DNA of 10,942 bases from Bacteroidota bacterium (GTDB lineage: Bacteria; Bacteroidota; Ignavibacteria; UBA10030; UBA8401), in NCBI GenBank assembly GCA_025355705.1, contig JANXZD010000044.1, forward strand, positions 1-10,942, given 5' to 3'. Made by a program: the position numbers and the translations under genes. This document shows positions 1 through 7,394 of the stretch, piece by piece (the stretch's first letter is position 1; each line of letters starts with the position of its first letter). The notes beneath the pieces were generated by a model, which searched no databases, had not been told where the DNA came from, and was given only the letters and a program-made list of their open reading frames with translations.

Positions 1-1
1 C

Positions 2-193
2 GTTTTTCATGCGGGAACAAAGAATGTTGATGGAAACATACTATCTTCCGGTGGAAGAGTGTTGGCTGTAACCGCGATCGGAGAAGGACTACGGAATACC
101 ATTGAAAAAACATATAACGCCGTAAAGAAAATCTCGTTTGACGGTGCATATTTTAGAACTGATATTGGAACGAAAGGACTCCCAAAACAATGA
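2..193 (+). CDS. purD: Phosphoribosylamine--glycine ligase, C-terminal end (5' end outside window)
   Basis: The frame open from base 2 gives 63 residues and a TGA stop at 191-193. The peptide contains FHAGT, SSGGRVLAVTAIGEGL and ISFDGAYFRTDIG, which match the conserved C-terminal domain of GAR synthetase (PurD). In full-length PurD this domain packs on the ATP-grasp core, which joins glycine to 5-phosphoribosylamine in the second step of purine synthesis in the cytoplasm. The ATP-grasp domain lies upstream of the window, so catalytic residues cannot be checked. The stop overlaps the start of the next gene as ATGA, which suggests translational coupling within one transcript. The family call is firm because the GGRVLAVTA and YFR.DIG blocks are distinctive. 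Confidence 0.93.
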   Translation, partial: VFHAGTKNVDGNILSSGGRVLAVTAIGEGLRNTIEKTYNAVKKISFDGAYFRTDIGTKGLPKQ

Positions 194-1110
194 ACATACT
201 TGTCACCGGCGGCGCAGGATTCATCGGTTCAAATGTTGTCGATGCTTTTATCAATGAAGGACACAACGTCATTATTCTTGATAATTTTTCAAGCGGAAAA
301 GATGAGAATGTAAATCCAAAGGCAAAAATATATCGAATGGATATTCAAGATGCTGCCGTGGAGAATATCTTTCGTGATGAGAAGATCGAAGTGATGTGTC
401 ACCTTGCTGCACAAATGGATGTTCGTAAATCAGTTGCCGATCCAAAATTCGATGCTTCGGTGAACGTGCTGGGATTTTTGAACCTGATGGAGCAAGGGAG
501 AAAATATGGTCTAAAGAAAGTTCTCTTCTCATCAACTGGAGGAGCGATCTACGGTGAGCAAGATTATTTTCCTGCAGACGAACAACATCCAATGCAGCCG
601 CTTTCACCATACGGAATTACAAAGTTGACGACGGAAAAATATCTTTTCTTCTATAAAGAAATTTACGGGATCGATCACGTCATTCTGCGGTATGCAAACA
701 TCTATGGACCGCGTCAGAATCCGCATGGTGACGCGGGAGTTGTTGCGATCTTCACGCAGAAAATGTTGAAAGGGGAACAGCCGATCATCAATGGCGACGG
801 GAAACAGACGCGTGACTACGTGTTTGTCGGCGATGTCGTAAGAGCAAATGTTCTAGCATTACAGTACTCTGGTTCAAATATATTCAATATTGGAACTGGG
901 ATCGAAACTGACGTGAATCAATTGTTTCGTCACATCAAGAAATTGACCGGATCGAATGTTGAAGAAAAACATATTCCTGCAAAAGCGGGAGAGCAGATGC
1001 GAAGCGTGATCTCTTCCAAGAAGATCAACGAGATTCTTGGATGGAAACCGACGGTGACAGTTGAAGAAGGATTGAAGAGAACGGTGGAGTTTTTCAAAAC
1101 AAAAGCGTGA
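190..1110 (+). CDS. NAD-dependent epimerase/dehydratase (GalE-like extended SDR)
   Basis: A 306-residue cytoplasmic extended short-chain dehydrogenase. The N-terminal Rossmann motif GGAGFIG is at residues 7-13, and the acidic residue ending the second strand, which binds the adenosine ribose of NAD, is in LDNFSSG (about 31). The catalytic set is visible: SST at 114-116 and YGITK (Y141, K145). The later RYANIYGPRQNPHGDAGVV (about 168-185) and NGDGKQTRDYVFVGDVV (about 201-217) are the substrate-side signatures of UDP-sugar 4-epimerases and related dehydratases. Length is normal for the family. The likely reaction is 4-epimerisation of a UDP-hexose, but the exact nucleotide sugar cannot be read from sequence. 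It starts on the ATG that overlaps the purD stop by 4 bases. Sharing a transcript with purD is not an obvious pathway link and is probably positional. Confidence 0.93.
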   Translation: MNILVTGGAGFIGSNVVDAFINEGHNVIILDNFSSGKDENVNPKAKIYRMDIQDAAVENIFRDEKIEVMCHLAAQMDVRKSVADPKFDASVNVLGFLNLMEQGRKYGLKKVLFSSTGGAIYGEQDYFPADEQHPMQPLSPYGITKLTTEKYLFFYKEIYGIDHVILRYANIYGPRQNPHGDAGVVAIFTQKMLKGEQPIINGDGKQTRDYVFVGDVVRANVLALQYSGSNIFNIGTGIETDVNQLFRHIKKLTGSNVEEKHIPAKAGEQMRSVISSKKINEILGWKPTVTVEEGLKRTVEFFKTKA

Positions 1111-1257
1111 AACGTAAGAAGTGAGAGGGTAGAAGTGAAAAGGTAGAAGGTAAAAGATAAAAGGCAGAAGATAAAAACAGATGCTAACGGCTCATACCTA
1201 AAAGCTAATTGCTGATATGCAGTTTTAGAAAAATAAGGATTTTAGTTCCAACAATTA
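1111..1257. other. Purine-rich low-complexity intergenic spacer
   Basis: From about 1117 to 1180 the plus strand is almost all purine, with repeated short blocks of the type AGAAGGTAAAAG and AGAAGATAAAA, followed by a sequence around 1183-1218 with AGCTAATTGCTGAT-like words. It resembles a degenerate simple-sequence filler. No hairpin terminator with a U-run is evident, so whether the epimerase and meaB share a transcript is unresolved. The AAGGA at 1235-1239 is too far from the meaB ATG (18 bases) to be a normal ribosome binding site. Confidence 0.5.
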
Positions 1258-2196
1258 ATGAATACAACAATCGACATACAAAAACTTCTTTCCTGCGACA
1301 GACGAAGTGTTGCGCGTGCGATCTCGTTCGTGGAGAATGAGAATGACGGTGCGGAGCAATTCCTTTCGGAATTATATAAGCATACGGGAAAAGCATATCG
1401 TATCGGAATAACGGGACCCCCTGGCGCAGGGAAAAGTACACTGACGAACAAGCTTGCAAAATTTTACCGTTCACAGGATCTAAAAGTTGGCATTATTGCA
1501 GTTGACCCGACAAGTCCGTTCACGGGAGGTGCTTTACTTGGTGATCGTATACGGATGAACGAAGTTGAAATGGATGAAGGTGTCTTCATTCGTTCAATGG
1601 CATCGCGTGGTTCGCTTGGAGGATTGAGTAAAAAGACCCGCGAAGCAGCGGATATTCTTGACGCGGCGGGATTTGATATTATTTTATTCGAAACAGTCGG
1701 TGTCGGTCAATCGGAATTGGATATTGCCGGTGCTGCGGATACAACGGTGGTTGTGCTTGTTCCCGAATCCGGAGACGGCATTCAAGCGATGAAAGCGGGA
1801 TTGATGGAGATCGCTGATTTCTTCGTGTTGAACAAATCCGATCGTCCGGGAGCGGATCAAGCAGTAATGTCCATTAAAATGATCCTTGGTTTTCGTCCGC
1901 ACGATGAACATTCGTGGATGGCGGATGTTGTGAAATCGACTGCGAGTGAAGGAGTCGGGATTGAAAAGATCGCTTCGGAAATCTTCCGTCATCAGGAATA
2001 TTTGAAAAAGTCCGGCGAGTTTGAAAAACGCCGCGCAAAACAATTGCGCTCGCGCATTGAAGAGATCATCAACGATAAGTTCAAGATCACCTTCTGGAAT
2101 ACCGACCGAAAACAACTGCTCGACCAGGAACTTTTAAAGATCCTATCACGCAGCCGCACGCCGTACGATGTTGCTGAAGAATTGTTGAAGAAATAG
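1258..2196 (+). CDS. meaB: Methylmalonyl-CoA mutase-associated GTPase MeaB (ArgK family)
   Basis: A 312-residue P-loop GTPase of the MeaB/ArgK family, normal in length. Walker A is GPPGAGKS at 53-60. The family-specific switch block AVDPTSPFTGGALLGDRIRM is at 81-100, ETVGVGQSE at 145-153 carries the Walker B and base-contacting region, and NKSD at 192-195 is the guanine-specificity motif. The C-terminal helical arm (about 255-312) corresponds to the dimerisation segment. Members of this family gate cofactor loading and protect adenosylcobalamin-dependent methylmalonyl-CoA mutase from inactivation. The mutase genes are not in this window, so the partner is inferred from the family. Related proteins serve isobutyryl-CoA mutase or lack a known partner. 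The start was chosen at the first ATG before the conserved N-terminal RRSVARAISFVE; no good Shine-Dalgarno precedes it. Confidence 0.95.
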   Translation: MNTTIDIQKLLSCDRRSVARAISFVENENDGAEQFLSELYKHTGKAYRIGITGPPGAGKSTLTNKLAKFYRSQDLKVGIIAVDPTSPFTGGALLGDRIRMNEVEMDEGVFIRSMASRGSLGGLSKKTREAADILDAAGFDIILFETVGVGQSELDIAGAADTTVVVLVPESGDGIQAMKAGLMEIADFFVLNKSDRPGADQAVMSIKMILGFRPHDEHSWMADVVKSTASEGVGIEKIASEIFRHQEYLKKSGEFEKRRAKQLRSRIEEIINDKFKITFWNTDRKQLLDQELLKILSRSRTPYDVAEELLKK

Positions 2197-2235
2197 GTTT
2201 GCGAGTTGATAGATAAATAAGTAGTTTAATAGTGT

Positions 2236-2451
2236 ATGATTACCAACCACAAGGAAATAGAAAAATTTGAAAAAGAATTTGGCGTAAAGCATCTCCTTAC
2301 GCTAAACCAGAAATTCACCCTTTTAAATTCTCTCTACGATCAAGCACGCCAGCTTGGCCATTTTACTGATCGAGACCTACTTGACGGTTTGGATGATGAC
2401 GTGGAACTTGCACGAAAGTTGAACATCAATGTTTCAAACCCTGCTCGTTAA
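2236..2451 (+). CDS. Small hypothetical protein, upstream partner of nucleotidyltransferase
   Basis: A 71-residue soluble, charged protein without signal peptide or membrane segment; I do not recognise a named family. The sequence looks largely helical, with an acidic patch GLDDDVELARKL near 51-62. Its 3' end overlaps the next gene by 23 bases in another frame, which indicates a translationally coupled pair. Short proteins directly ahead of AbiEii-like or DUF6036-like nucleotidyltransferases are often antitoxin or adaptor candidates, so an antitoxin-like role is possible, but nothing in the sequence proves it. The start is the first ATG. There is no convincing ribosome binding site, and the A/T-rich 39-base gap after meaB has no visible terminator, so read-through from meaB is possible. 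Confidence 0.72.
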   Translation: MITNHKEIEKFEKEFGVKHLLTLNQKFTLLNSLYDQARQLGHFTDRDLLDGLDDDVELARKLNINVSNPAR

Positions 2452-2983
2452 ACTTGCAAAAGCATTCGATTCCCAGCAGATCCCGTATATTATTATTGGC
2501 GGTCAAGCAGTGTTGTTATATGGTGAACCACGATTAACCAGAGATATTGATATCACTCTCGGCATTGATAATTCAACATCAGAACAAATAATAGATCTTG
2601 CTAAAACAATTCAATTGTTACCTGCAGTAGATGATGTGGATCAATTCGTAAAAAGATCAAATGTTCTTCCCCTTTATGACCACAAGTCAAAAATCCGAGT
2701 TGATATCATTTTCTCTTTCTTAGAATATGAACGTCAAGCAATGGGAAGAGCAAATCCTATTTTACTAGAAGACTATCCGGTGAAATATGCTTCGCTGGAA
2801 GATATCATCATCCACAAGATTTTTGCCGGAAGACCAAGAGATATTGAGGATGCCAAAGGCATTCTTCAACGGAATCCCGGTTTTGATCGGACATTCATTG
2901 AGTTGTGGCTGCGTGAGTTGTCAAAATCAATTGATAAAAATTTAATAAAAGAATTTCATTCATTGATTTCCTCGGAAAAATAA
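2429..2983 (+). CDS. AbiEii/DUF6036-like nucleotidyltransferase
   Basis: A 184-residue cytoplasmic protein with a minimal nucleotidyltransferase fold. The block IIIGGQAVLLYGEPRLTRDI (21-40), followed by D41, gives the GG signature and the metal-binding DID pair D39 and D41. The third acidic residue is likely D92 in RVDIIFS. The C-terminal SLEDIIIHKIFAGRPRDIED (122-141) holds the K130, D138 and D141 residues typical of AbiEii/DUF6036-type proteins. Such enzymes transfer NMP groups; some act as toxins on tRNA or other targets (AbiE, MenT), while others have unknown roles. The target here is unknown. It overlaps the preceding 71-residue gene by 23 bases, so the two are probably co-translated. 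The fold is confident; a toxin role is only inferred from the arrangement. Confidence 0.88.
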   Translation: MFQTLLVKLAKAFDSQQIPYIIIGGQAVLLYGEPRLTRDIDITLGIDNSTSEQIIDLAKTIQLLPAVDDVDQFVKRSNVLPLYDHKSKIRVDIIFSFLEYERQAMGRANPILLEDYPVKYASLEDIIIHKIFAGRPRDIEDAKGILQRNPGFDRTFIELWLRELSKSIDKNLIKEFHSLISSEK

Positions 2984-3068
2984 CAACTCAAGTATCTGTT
3001 CATCTCATCATATCTGATGTGACGGAAGAATTCTAAAGAATAAATATTCTGCAAATACCGAAGGTCCA
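2984..3068. other. Short intergenic region before dedA, with ribosome binding site
   Basis: An 85-base spacer. GAAGG at 3060-3064 sits 4 bases before the dedA ATG and is a plausible Shine-Dalgarno sequence, one of the few in the window. Only weak 5-bp dyads are seen around 3007-3020 and 3029-3052. Neither is a convincing terminator. Confidence 0.45.
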
Positions 3069-3668
3069 ATGGATATTATTTTTCAGTGGGTGATGCAATA
3101 CGGTTATGCTGCGTTGTTTGCTCTGATGATGTTCGGTATCATCGGATTGCCGATCCCCGATGAAACGATCCTGACCTTTGCAGGGTATCTGGTTTCCCAG
3201 CATATTCTTCAACTGCATTTCACACTGCCCACCGTTTTTCTCGGAAGTGTTTCCGGAATCACCGTAAGCTATGAATTAGGAAAACGTTTGGGACTTCCGT
3301 TCCTTCACAAGTATGGTTCCAAATTTTCGCTCACGGAAGAAAAACTTGATAAAGTTCAGATATGGTACGATCGGATCGACGCGTGGATTCTGGTGTTAGG
3401 ATATTTTATTCCGGGAGTGAGACATTTTTCCGCTTTTCTTGCCGGAGTTTCAGGACTGCGCTACCGGACTTTTGCTCTTTATGCTTATTCCGGTGCGTTG
3501 ATTTGGTCTGCAACATTTGTTTTTCTTGGATTATTTGTTGGCGCGGAGTGGAAGATCGTTGCAGAACAAGTACGCACACATATACTACTGGGAGTTGGAG
3601 TTCTTTTGCTGTTCGTTGCGGCAGCTGTCATTGTTCGTGTCGTGATCAATATTTACAAAAAGAGATAA
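3069..3668 (+). CDS. DedA family (SNARE-associated/VTT domain) inner-membrane protein
   Basis: A 199-residue polytopic membrane protein. Hydrophobic segments lie at about 12-30, 32-47, 53-71, 105-126, 135-158 and 171-196, the last followed by the basic tail NIYKKR. GLPIPDE (26-32) matches the conserved acidic re-entrant motif, and YFIPGVRHFSAFLAG (112-126) contains the conserved arginine R118 of the second re-entrant region. DedA proteins support membrane homeostasis; some flip or recycle lipid carriers such as undecaprenyl phosphate, others phosphatidylethanolamine, driven by the proton motive force. Which substrate applies here cannot be read from sequence. Length is at the short end of the family's normal range. 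The start is supported by GAAGG just upstream. It ends convergently towards the GH92 gene. Confidence 0.93.
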   Translation: MDIIFQWVMQYGYAALFALMMFGIIGLPIPDETILTFAGYLVSQHILQLHFTLPTVFLGSVSGITVSYELGKRLGLPFLHKYGSKFSLTEEKLDKVQIWYDRIDAWILVLGYFIPGVRHFSAFLAGVSGLRYRTFALYAYSGALIWSATFVFLGLFVGAEWKIVAEQVRTHILLGVGVLLLFVAAAVIVRVVINIYKKR

Positions 3669-3689
3669 AATATTTCTCGAAAAAAATAT

Positions 3690-3708
3690 CCTCCGACATT
3701 GTTGGGGG
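3690..3708. terminator. Weak candidate terminator between convergent dedA and GH92 genes
   Basis: Between the two converging stops lies an 8-bp stem, CCTCCGAC with GTTGGGGG, closed by an ATT loop. On the plus strand it pairs fully with two G-U wobbles but lacks a U-run after it. On the minus strand the tail is T-rich (ATATTTTTTT, 3680-3689) but two pairs become mismatches. It may work weakly in both directions. The position fits a terminator better than the structure does. Confidence 0.35.
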
Positions 3709-3726
3709 GCGATTAAATTACTCTCC

Positions 3727-6006
3727 TCATTTCTTCTTCGCTTTCGCTCCCATCTCAAATACAATATTCGCGCCGTTCATAATATTGGAATGGATGAAAT
3801 AATTCTCTTTCCATTCTTTTCCATTCAAAAGAATTTTCTGCACATACACATTCTTTGCGCTTTGGTTCTTTGCTTCGATCGAGATTGTCTTCCCATTTTC
3901 CAATTTTATCGTTGCACTTTTTACCAAAGGACTCCCGATGGAATATTGCTCTGAACCGGGTGCGACGGGATAAAATCCGAGCGCGCTGAAGATATACCAT
4001 GCAGACATTTGTCCGCAATCATCGTTGCCGCTTAAGCCGTCGGGAGTGTTGGAATATTTTGAATCCATGATCATTCGCACGCGCTCCTGCGTTTTCCACG
4101 ATTCACCGAGCCAATTATAGAGATAGGCAACATGGTGCGACGGTTCATTACCGTGAACGTAATTGCCAATGATCCCTTCGCGAGTGATGTCTTCATTGTT
4201 TGCGAAGAACTCATCGGGGAGATGCATGGTAAAGAGCGAATCGAGATATTGTGAGAAGCGTCTGTTCCCTCCGATGAGTTGAATGAGTGCGGGAACATTA
4301 TGTGGAACATAGAGAGTGTAATTCCACGAATTCCCTTCGATGAATCCCTGACCATCGGTTTCCAATGTGCTGAAATTTTTCCTGAATGTACCATCGCTCA
4401 TTTTGGGACGCATGAAACCGATGGATGGATCGAAGACATTCTTGAAATTCTCAGAACGGTTGCTGAACTCTGCGAATACTTTTTCATTCCCGAGTTTTTT
4501 TGCCATTTGAGCAATCGCCCAATCATCGTAAGCATACTCCAGCGTTTTTGAAACAGAGGATGAATTCTTATCCTCCGGAATATATCCCATCGGAATATAA
4601 TATTCCAATCCGTCGTAATATCTTTGATTTGCTGTCGTGACCATTGCGTTGAGGGCTTTTGCTGCGTCGTACGAAAGATTTCCTTTTATATAAGCATCCG
4701 CAATGACGGAAACGCTGTGATACCCGATCATACACCAATTCTCATTGGAATAGTGCGACCAAACAGGAAGCATGTGATGAACGCTCTGATCGTAATGCGC
4801 GAGCATTGAGCGGATCATATCACCGTTCCGTTTCGGCTGAAGAATGTTGAAGAGGGGATGAAGCGCGCGATACGTATCCCATAATGAGAACGTTGTATAA
4901 TTCGTGAATCCTTCGGCGCGGTGGATGTTCTGATCGAGTCCTTTGTATTGTCCATCCACATCCATATAGATGTTCGGACTAAGAAAGGCATGATAAAGGG
5001 AAGTGTAGAATGTCTCTTTATCTTTTTGGGTGATGCTTTCGATCTCGACTGTGCCAAGTTCCTTGTTCCACAACGCCTGACTTTCGTGTTTCACTCGTTC
5101 GAAATCCCAATCGGGAATTTCGGTGATAAGATTCTTCGTTGCCCCTTCGGTGCTGACCGATGAGAGCGCAAATTTGATCTTTATTTTCTCATTACTGTTC
5201 ACGGCGAAATTAAAACATGCTCTGATGTTCTTTCCTGCCATCTCCGGAAAATTCTTCGTCACATCGAACTTTCGCCAGAATCCGCGGTAGACCGATTGAT
5301 CGTAGCGGGCGTGACCATATGACGCAATTGGTCTGTTGAATGTCATCGCAAAATAGACGGTGCGTGTGCGCGCCCAGCCGTTGGTCTGGCGGAATCCGGT
5401 GACGAGCGTGTCATTCTCCAAACGGACGAATGTCCAGACATTCTTCTCGTTGGAAGTGTAGATGCCATGCATCAGATCGAGAATGATGTGTGCCGTATCC
5501 GCAGACGGAAAAGTGTATTGATGGAATCCGACGCGCGCGGTTGCAGTAAGCTCAACGGTGATGTTGTTATCGTCCAGTTTCACTTTGTAGTATGCCGGCT
5601 CTGCAATTTCATTTGAGTGGGAATACGATGAGCGATATCCGCTTTCAGGATGATCTGCCGTGCCGGGATTGAGTTGAAGCGGTCCGGTGGTGGGCATAAT
5701 AAGAAAATCGCCGAGATCGGAATGTCCTGTGCCGCTGAAATGGGTGTGACTGAATCCGACGATCGTCTTATCCTCATACTGATATCCCGCGCAGTATTGA
5801 TAGACCTCTTTCTGATATTTTCCATCCTTCTCATACAGCAGCGTGTCGGTGTCCGGACTGAGCTGGACCATGCCGAATGGAACTGTTGCACCGGGAAATG
5901 TGTGTCCCATTCTTTGCGTGCCGGTAAGCGGTTTAACGTATTGGATGAAATTAGTTTGTGCAATGATGATCGAAATGATGAAAGGGAAAAGGAATATTTT
6001 TTTCAT
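3727..6006 (-). CDS. Secreted GH92 family alpha-mannosidase
   Basis: A 759-residue glycoside hydrolase of family 92, a calcium-dependent exo-acting alpha-mannosidase family that trims mannose from N-glycan or yeast-mannan type glycans. Family blocks run in order: RMGHTFPGATVPFGMVQLSP (32-51), GFSHTHFSGTGHSDLGDF (84-101), FSLWDTYRALHP (373-384), CMIGYHS (425-431), EGNSWNY (557-563), GNEPSHH (619-625) with the likely acid E621, and SGNDDCGQMSAWY (659-671) with the acidic pair that supports the base. Length is full. M1 at 6006 is followed by a signal peptide (KKIFLFPFIISIIIA), so it should be exported to the periplasm or cell surface. An open frame extends 30 codons upstream, but those residues only translate spacer repeats. 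No SusC/SusD genes are nearby, so it is not in an obvious polysaccharide utilisation locus. The bond specificity is unproven. Confidence 0.95.
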   Translation of the reverse strand: MKKIFLFPFIISIIIAQTNFIQYVKPLTGTQRMGHTFPGATVPFGMVQLSPDTDTLLYEKDGKYQKEVYQYCAGYQYEDKTIVGFSHTHFSGTGHSDLGDFLIMPTTGPLQLNPGTADHPESGYRSSYSHSNEIAEPAYYKVKLDDNNITVELTATARVGFHQYTFPSADTAHIILDLMHGIYTSNEKNVWTFVRLENDTLVTGFRQTNGWARTRTVYFAMTFNRPIASYGHARYDQSVYRGFWRKFDVTKNFPEMAGKNIRACFNFAVNSNEKIKIKFALSSVSTEGATKNLITEIPDWDFERVKHESQALWNKELGTVEIESITQKDKETFYTSLYHAFLSPNIYMDVDGQYKGLDQNIHRAEGFTNYTTFSLWDTYRALHPLFNILQPKRNGDMIRSMLAHYDQSVHHMLPVWSHYSNENWCMIGYHSVSVIADAYIKGNLSYDAAKALNAMVTTANQRYYDGLEYYIPMGYIPEDKNSSSVSKTLEYAYDDWAIAQMAKKLGNEKVFAEFSNRSENFKNVFDPSIGFMRPKMSDGTFRKNFSTLETDGQGFIEGNSWNYTLYVPHNVPALIQLIGGNRRFSQYLDSLFTMHLPDEFFANNEDITREGIIGNYVHGNEPSHHVAYLYNWLGESWKTQERVRMIMDSKYSNTPDGLSGNDDCGQMSAWYIFSALGFYPVAPGSEQYSIGSPLVKSATIKLENGKTISIEAKNQSAKNVYVQKILLNGKEWKENYFIHSNIMNGANIVFEMGAKAKKK

Positions 6007-6096
6007 AGTGAGATCCAAGAATGATAAAATGATGATTTGAAAATAGAGATTAAAAGGGAGGAAGGCAAAGCAAAAGCTAACCACAAACAAGTACAT

Positions 6097-6124
6097 ACCA
6101 CAGAGACACGGAGGTACAGAGAAA
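6097..6124 (+). repeat. ACCACAGAGACAC-type dispersed repeat, copy 1
   Basis: This 28-base copy begins ACCACAGAGACACGGAGG and ends AGAGAAA. It aligns over its whole length with the 29-base copy at 6146-6174, allowing several mismatches and one indel. Similar 'accacagagacac' words are common as scattered intergenic repeats in many bacterial genomes. No function is evident. Confidence 0.55.
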
Positions 6125-6145
6125 GCAATTTAAAAAAAAGAACAA

Positions 6146-6174
6146 ACCACATAGACACATAGGACACTTAGAAA
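6146..6174 (+). repeat. ACCACAGAGACAC-type dispersed repeat, copy 2
   Basis: A diverged second copy, beginning ACCACATAGACACATAGG and ending TTAGAAA, 21 bases after copy 1. The GAGG and ACAGAG words of copy 1 appear here as TAGG and ACTTAG. The two copies may be decayed units of a longer periodic repeat. Confidence 0.5.
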
Positions 6175-6186
6175 AGTATTAATCTG

Positions 6187-7236
6187 TTAGTGCATAAATA
6201 TTCTCCACAAACCTTTTCCAATAAATCTCATCGGAGACATGCCGGAGAATGCGGTTGCAATAGAATAGAGTGTAGACATTGTCGGAGTTGGTTCATTCGT
6301 TATCGCGTAGACCGGTTCCCATTCGGTTGGAAGAAATTTGGATTTGAATGCGTCGAGTCCGTCAAAATTATAGAACGACCGTCCATATAATCTGGTGAAC
6401 TTCAATAATATTTTCAACCAGAATGGATGAGTAAACGGCGAAGGATAATGCTGTGACAGCGGAGAGAGTCCGAGCGTTACAAGATCGGAACCGAGAGATT
6501 GAATGTGTGCTGCCATTCGTTCCAACAATAATTCAGCCGTTCCATTCGGTGCAATGGTACCGCGGATGATCTGTTCAATCAGCCATCCTCTGCGGAGAGG
6601 AATAGGTGAGGCAATGCAGAATCCAATAACGCGTTGATCGATCTGCGCAATGACGACAATGCGGTCGTTTAGTCCTTCGAGTGTATTCGGTTCTACAAGG
6701 AAATGCATCGGCGGGAGTTTACGTGATGCGATCCATTCATCAAGACATTTATATAATTCCAATCTTGGAATTTTCGACCGTTCGTTCCATAGTTCTGTAA
6801 TTACTGATTTGTTCTTTGCTCTCTGTACCTGTGCGCGAAGCGATTGCTTTGTATGGAGTGATGCAAGGAATTGCACCGGTGTCCAGATCGGCTGAGCGCC
6901 GAGGAGAATGGAAGAGACCGGCGCGCGATTGGCAAGGATCACTGCGACACGTTCCTGCGCGCCGAAGAAACAGACCTTTTTCTTTTGGATAGAAACATAT
7001 CTGTAGAATTCCAATACAACATCATCTATTTTTTCCGTTGGTGCGACGGGGGAACCTGCAACGATGAGATGTGTTCGGGTCTGCACGTAGCCGATCACGC
7101 CGTCATTCTCTTCCGAAAACCAGAGAGAGATCCCCGGATTGAGGATCTGATACGCCATGGTGTTCCAGCCGTGGCGCATGACCAGCGCACGGGCTTTCTC
7201 AAGATCATCGGTATATGATGGTTCACTTGACTGCAT
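6187..7236 (-). CDS. Stand-alone phosphatidylglycerol lysyltransferase-like domain protein (DUF2156, MprF C-terminal domain)
   Basis: A 349-residue protein matching the C-terminal catalytic domain of MprF/LPG synthases, a tandem GNAT-like fold. Diagnostic blocks are LRAQVQRAKNKS (133-144), DEWIASRKLPPMHFL (166-180), APNGTAELLLERM (229-241), TLGLSPLS (254-261) and FYNFDGLDAFKSKFLPTEWE (288-307). In MprF this domain moves an aminoacyl group from aminoacyl-tRNA to phosphatidylglycerol. Full MprF has about 840 residues, with an N-terminal multi-helix flippase; that part is absent here, with no sign of a fragment in the 5' gap. The C-terminus ends in a moderately hydrophobic, basic tail (about 321-349) that could touch the membrane. 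The substrate is unproven, since many DUF2156 proteins lack shown lysyltransferase activity. The start is the ATG at 7236, with no clear ribosome binding site. Confidence 0.88.
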   Translation of the reverse strand: MQSSEPSYTDDLEKARALVMRHGWNTMAYQILNPGISLWFSEENDGVIGYVQTRTHLIVAGSPVAPTEKIDDVVLEFYRYVSIQKKKVCFFGAQERVAVILANRAPVSSILLGAQPIWTPVQFLASLHTKQSLRAQVQRAKNKSVITELWNERSKIPRLELYKCLDEWIASRKLPPMHFLVEPNTLEGLNDRIVVIAQIDQRVIGFCIASPIPLRRGWLIEQIIRGTIAPNGTAELLLERMAAHIQSLGSDLVTLGLSPLSQHYPSPFTHPFWLKILLKFTRLYGRSFYNFDGLDAFKSKFLPTEWEPVYAITNEPTPTMSTLYSIATAFSGMSPMRFIGKGLWRIFMH

Positions 7237-7312
7237 TGCATGTAAACTATGAAGATTCTTTTAGGGACGCCAGAGATAATCAAAATCAAAATAAAAAATA
7301 ATTAAGAGCACC

Positions 7313-7344
7313 GTCATTCCCGCACGTTTTTAGCAGGAATCTAT
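7313..7344 (+). repeat. REP-like hairpin unit, forward (F1)
   Basis: A 32-base unit running from GTCATTCCCGC to GGAATCTAT. The arms ATTCCCGC and GCAGGAAT pair to form a hairpin. It is separated by only TCT from the inverted unit R1. The pair lies between the divergent DUF2156 and TPR genes. Confidence 0.8.
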
Positions 7345-7347
7345 TCT

Positions 7348-7379
7348 ATGGATCCCCGATAGGAACATTCGGGGATGAC
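7348..7379 (-). repeat. REP-like hairpin unit, reverse (R1)
   Basis: A 32-base unit from ATGGATCCCCGA to TCGGGGATGAC; read on the minus strand it is a variant of the F unit. Arms ATCCCCGA (7352-7359) and TCGGGGAT (7369-7376) form an 8-bp stem with a 9-base loop. It is followed by a T-tract at 7385-7391. Confidence 0.8.
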
Positions 7380-7394
7380 AGATCTTTTTTTATG

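Larger units (their letters stand above)
6007..6186. other. A-rich spacer upstream of the GH92 gene
   Basis: This 180-base gap separates the end of the DUF2156 gene from the GH92 start, both on the minus strand. It holds two copies of a short ACCACAGAGACAC-type repeat (listed separately) and a poly-A tract at 6132-6139, which reads as a T-tract on the minus strand. A GGA at 6014-6016 (minus) lies 7 bases before the GH92 ATG and is at best a weak ribosome binding site. A promoter for GH92 should lie here, but no clear consensus was found. Confidence 0.4.

Noticed and set aside
272..610. Minus-strand frame inside the epimerase gene
   Set aside because: It is a shadow of the epimerase, which has full Rossmann and YxxxK motifs; the antisense peptide has no domain.
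6007..6096. A 30-codon N-terminal extension of the GH92 gene starting at an upstream ATG
   Set aside because: The extra residues translate A/T-rich spacer, and the internal ATG at 6006 begins a typical signal peptide directly joined to the GH92 domain.
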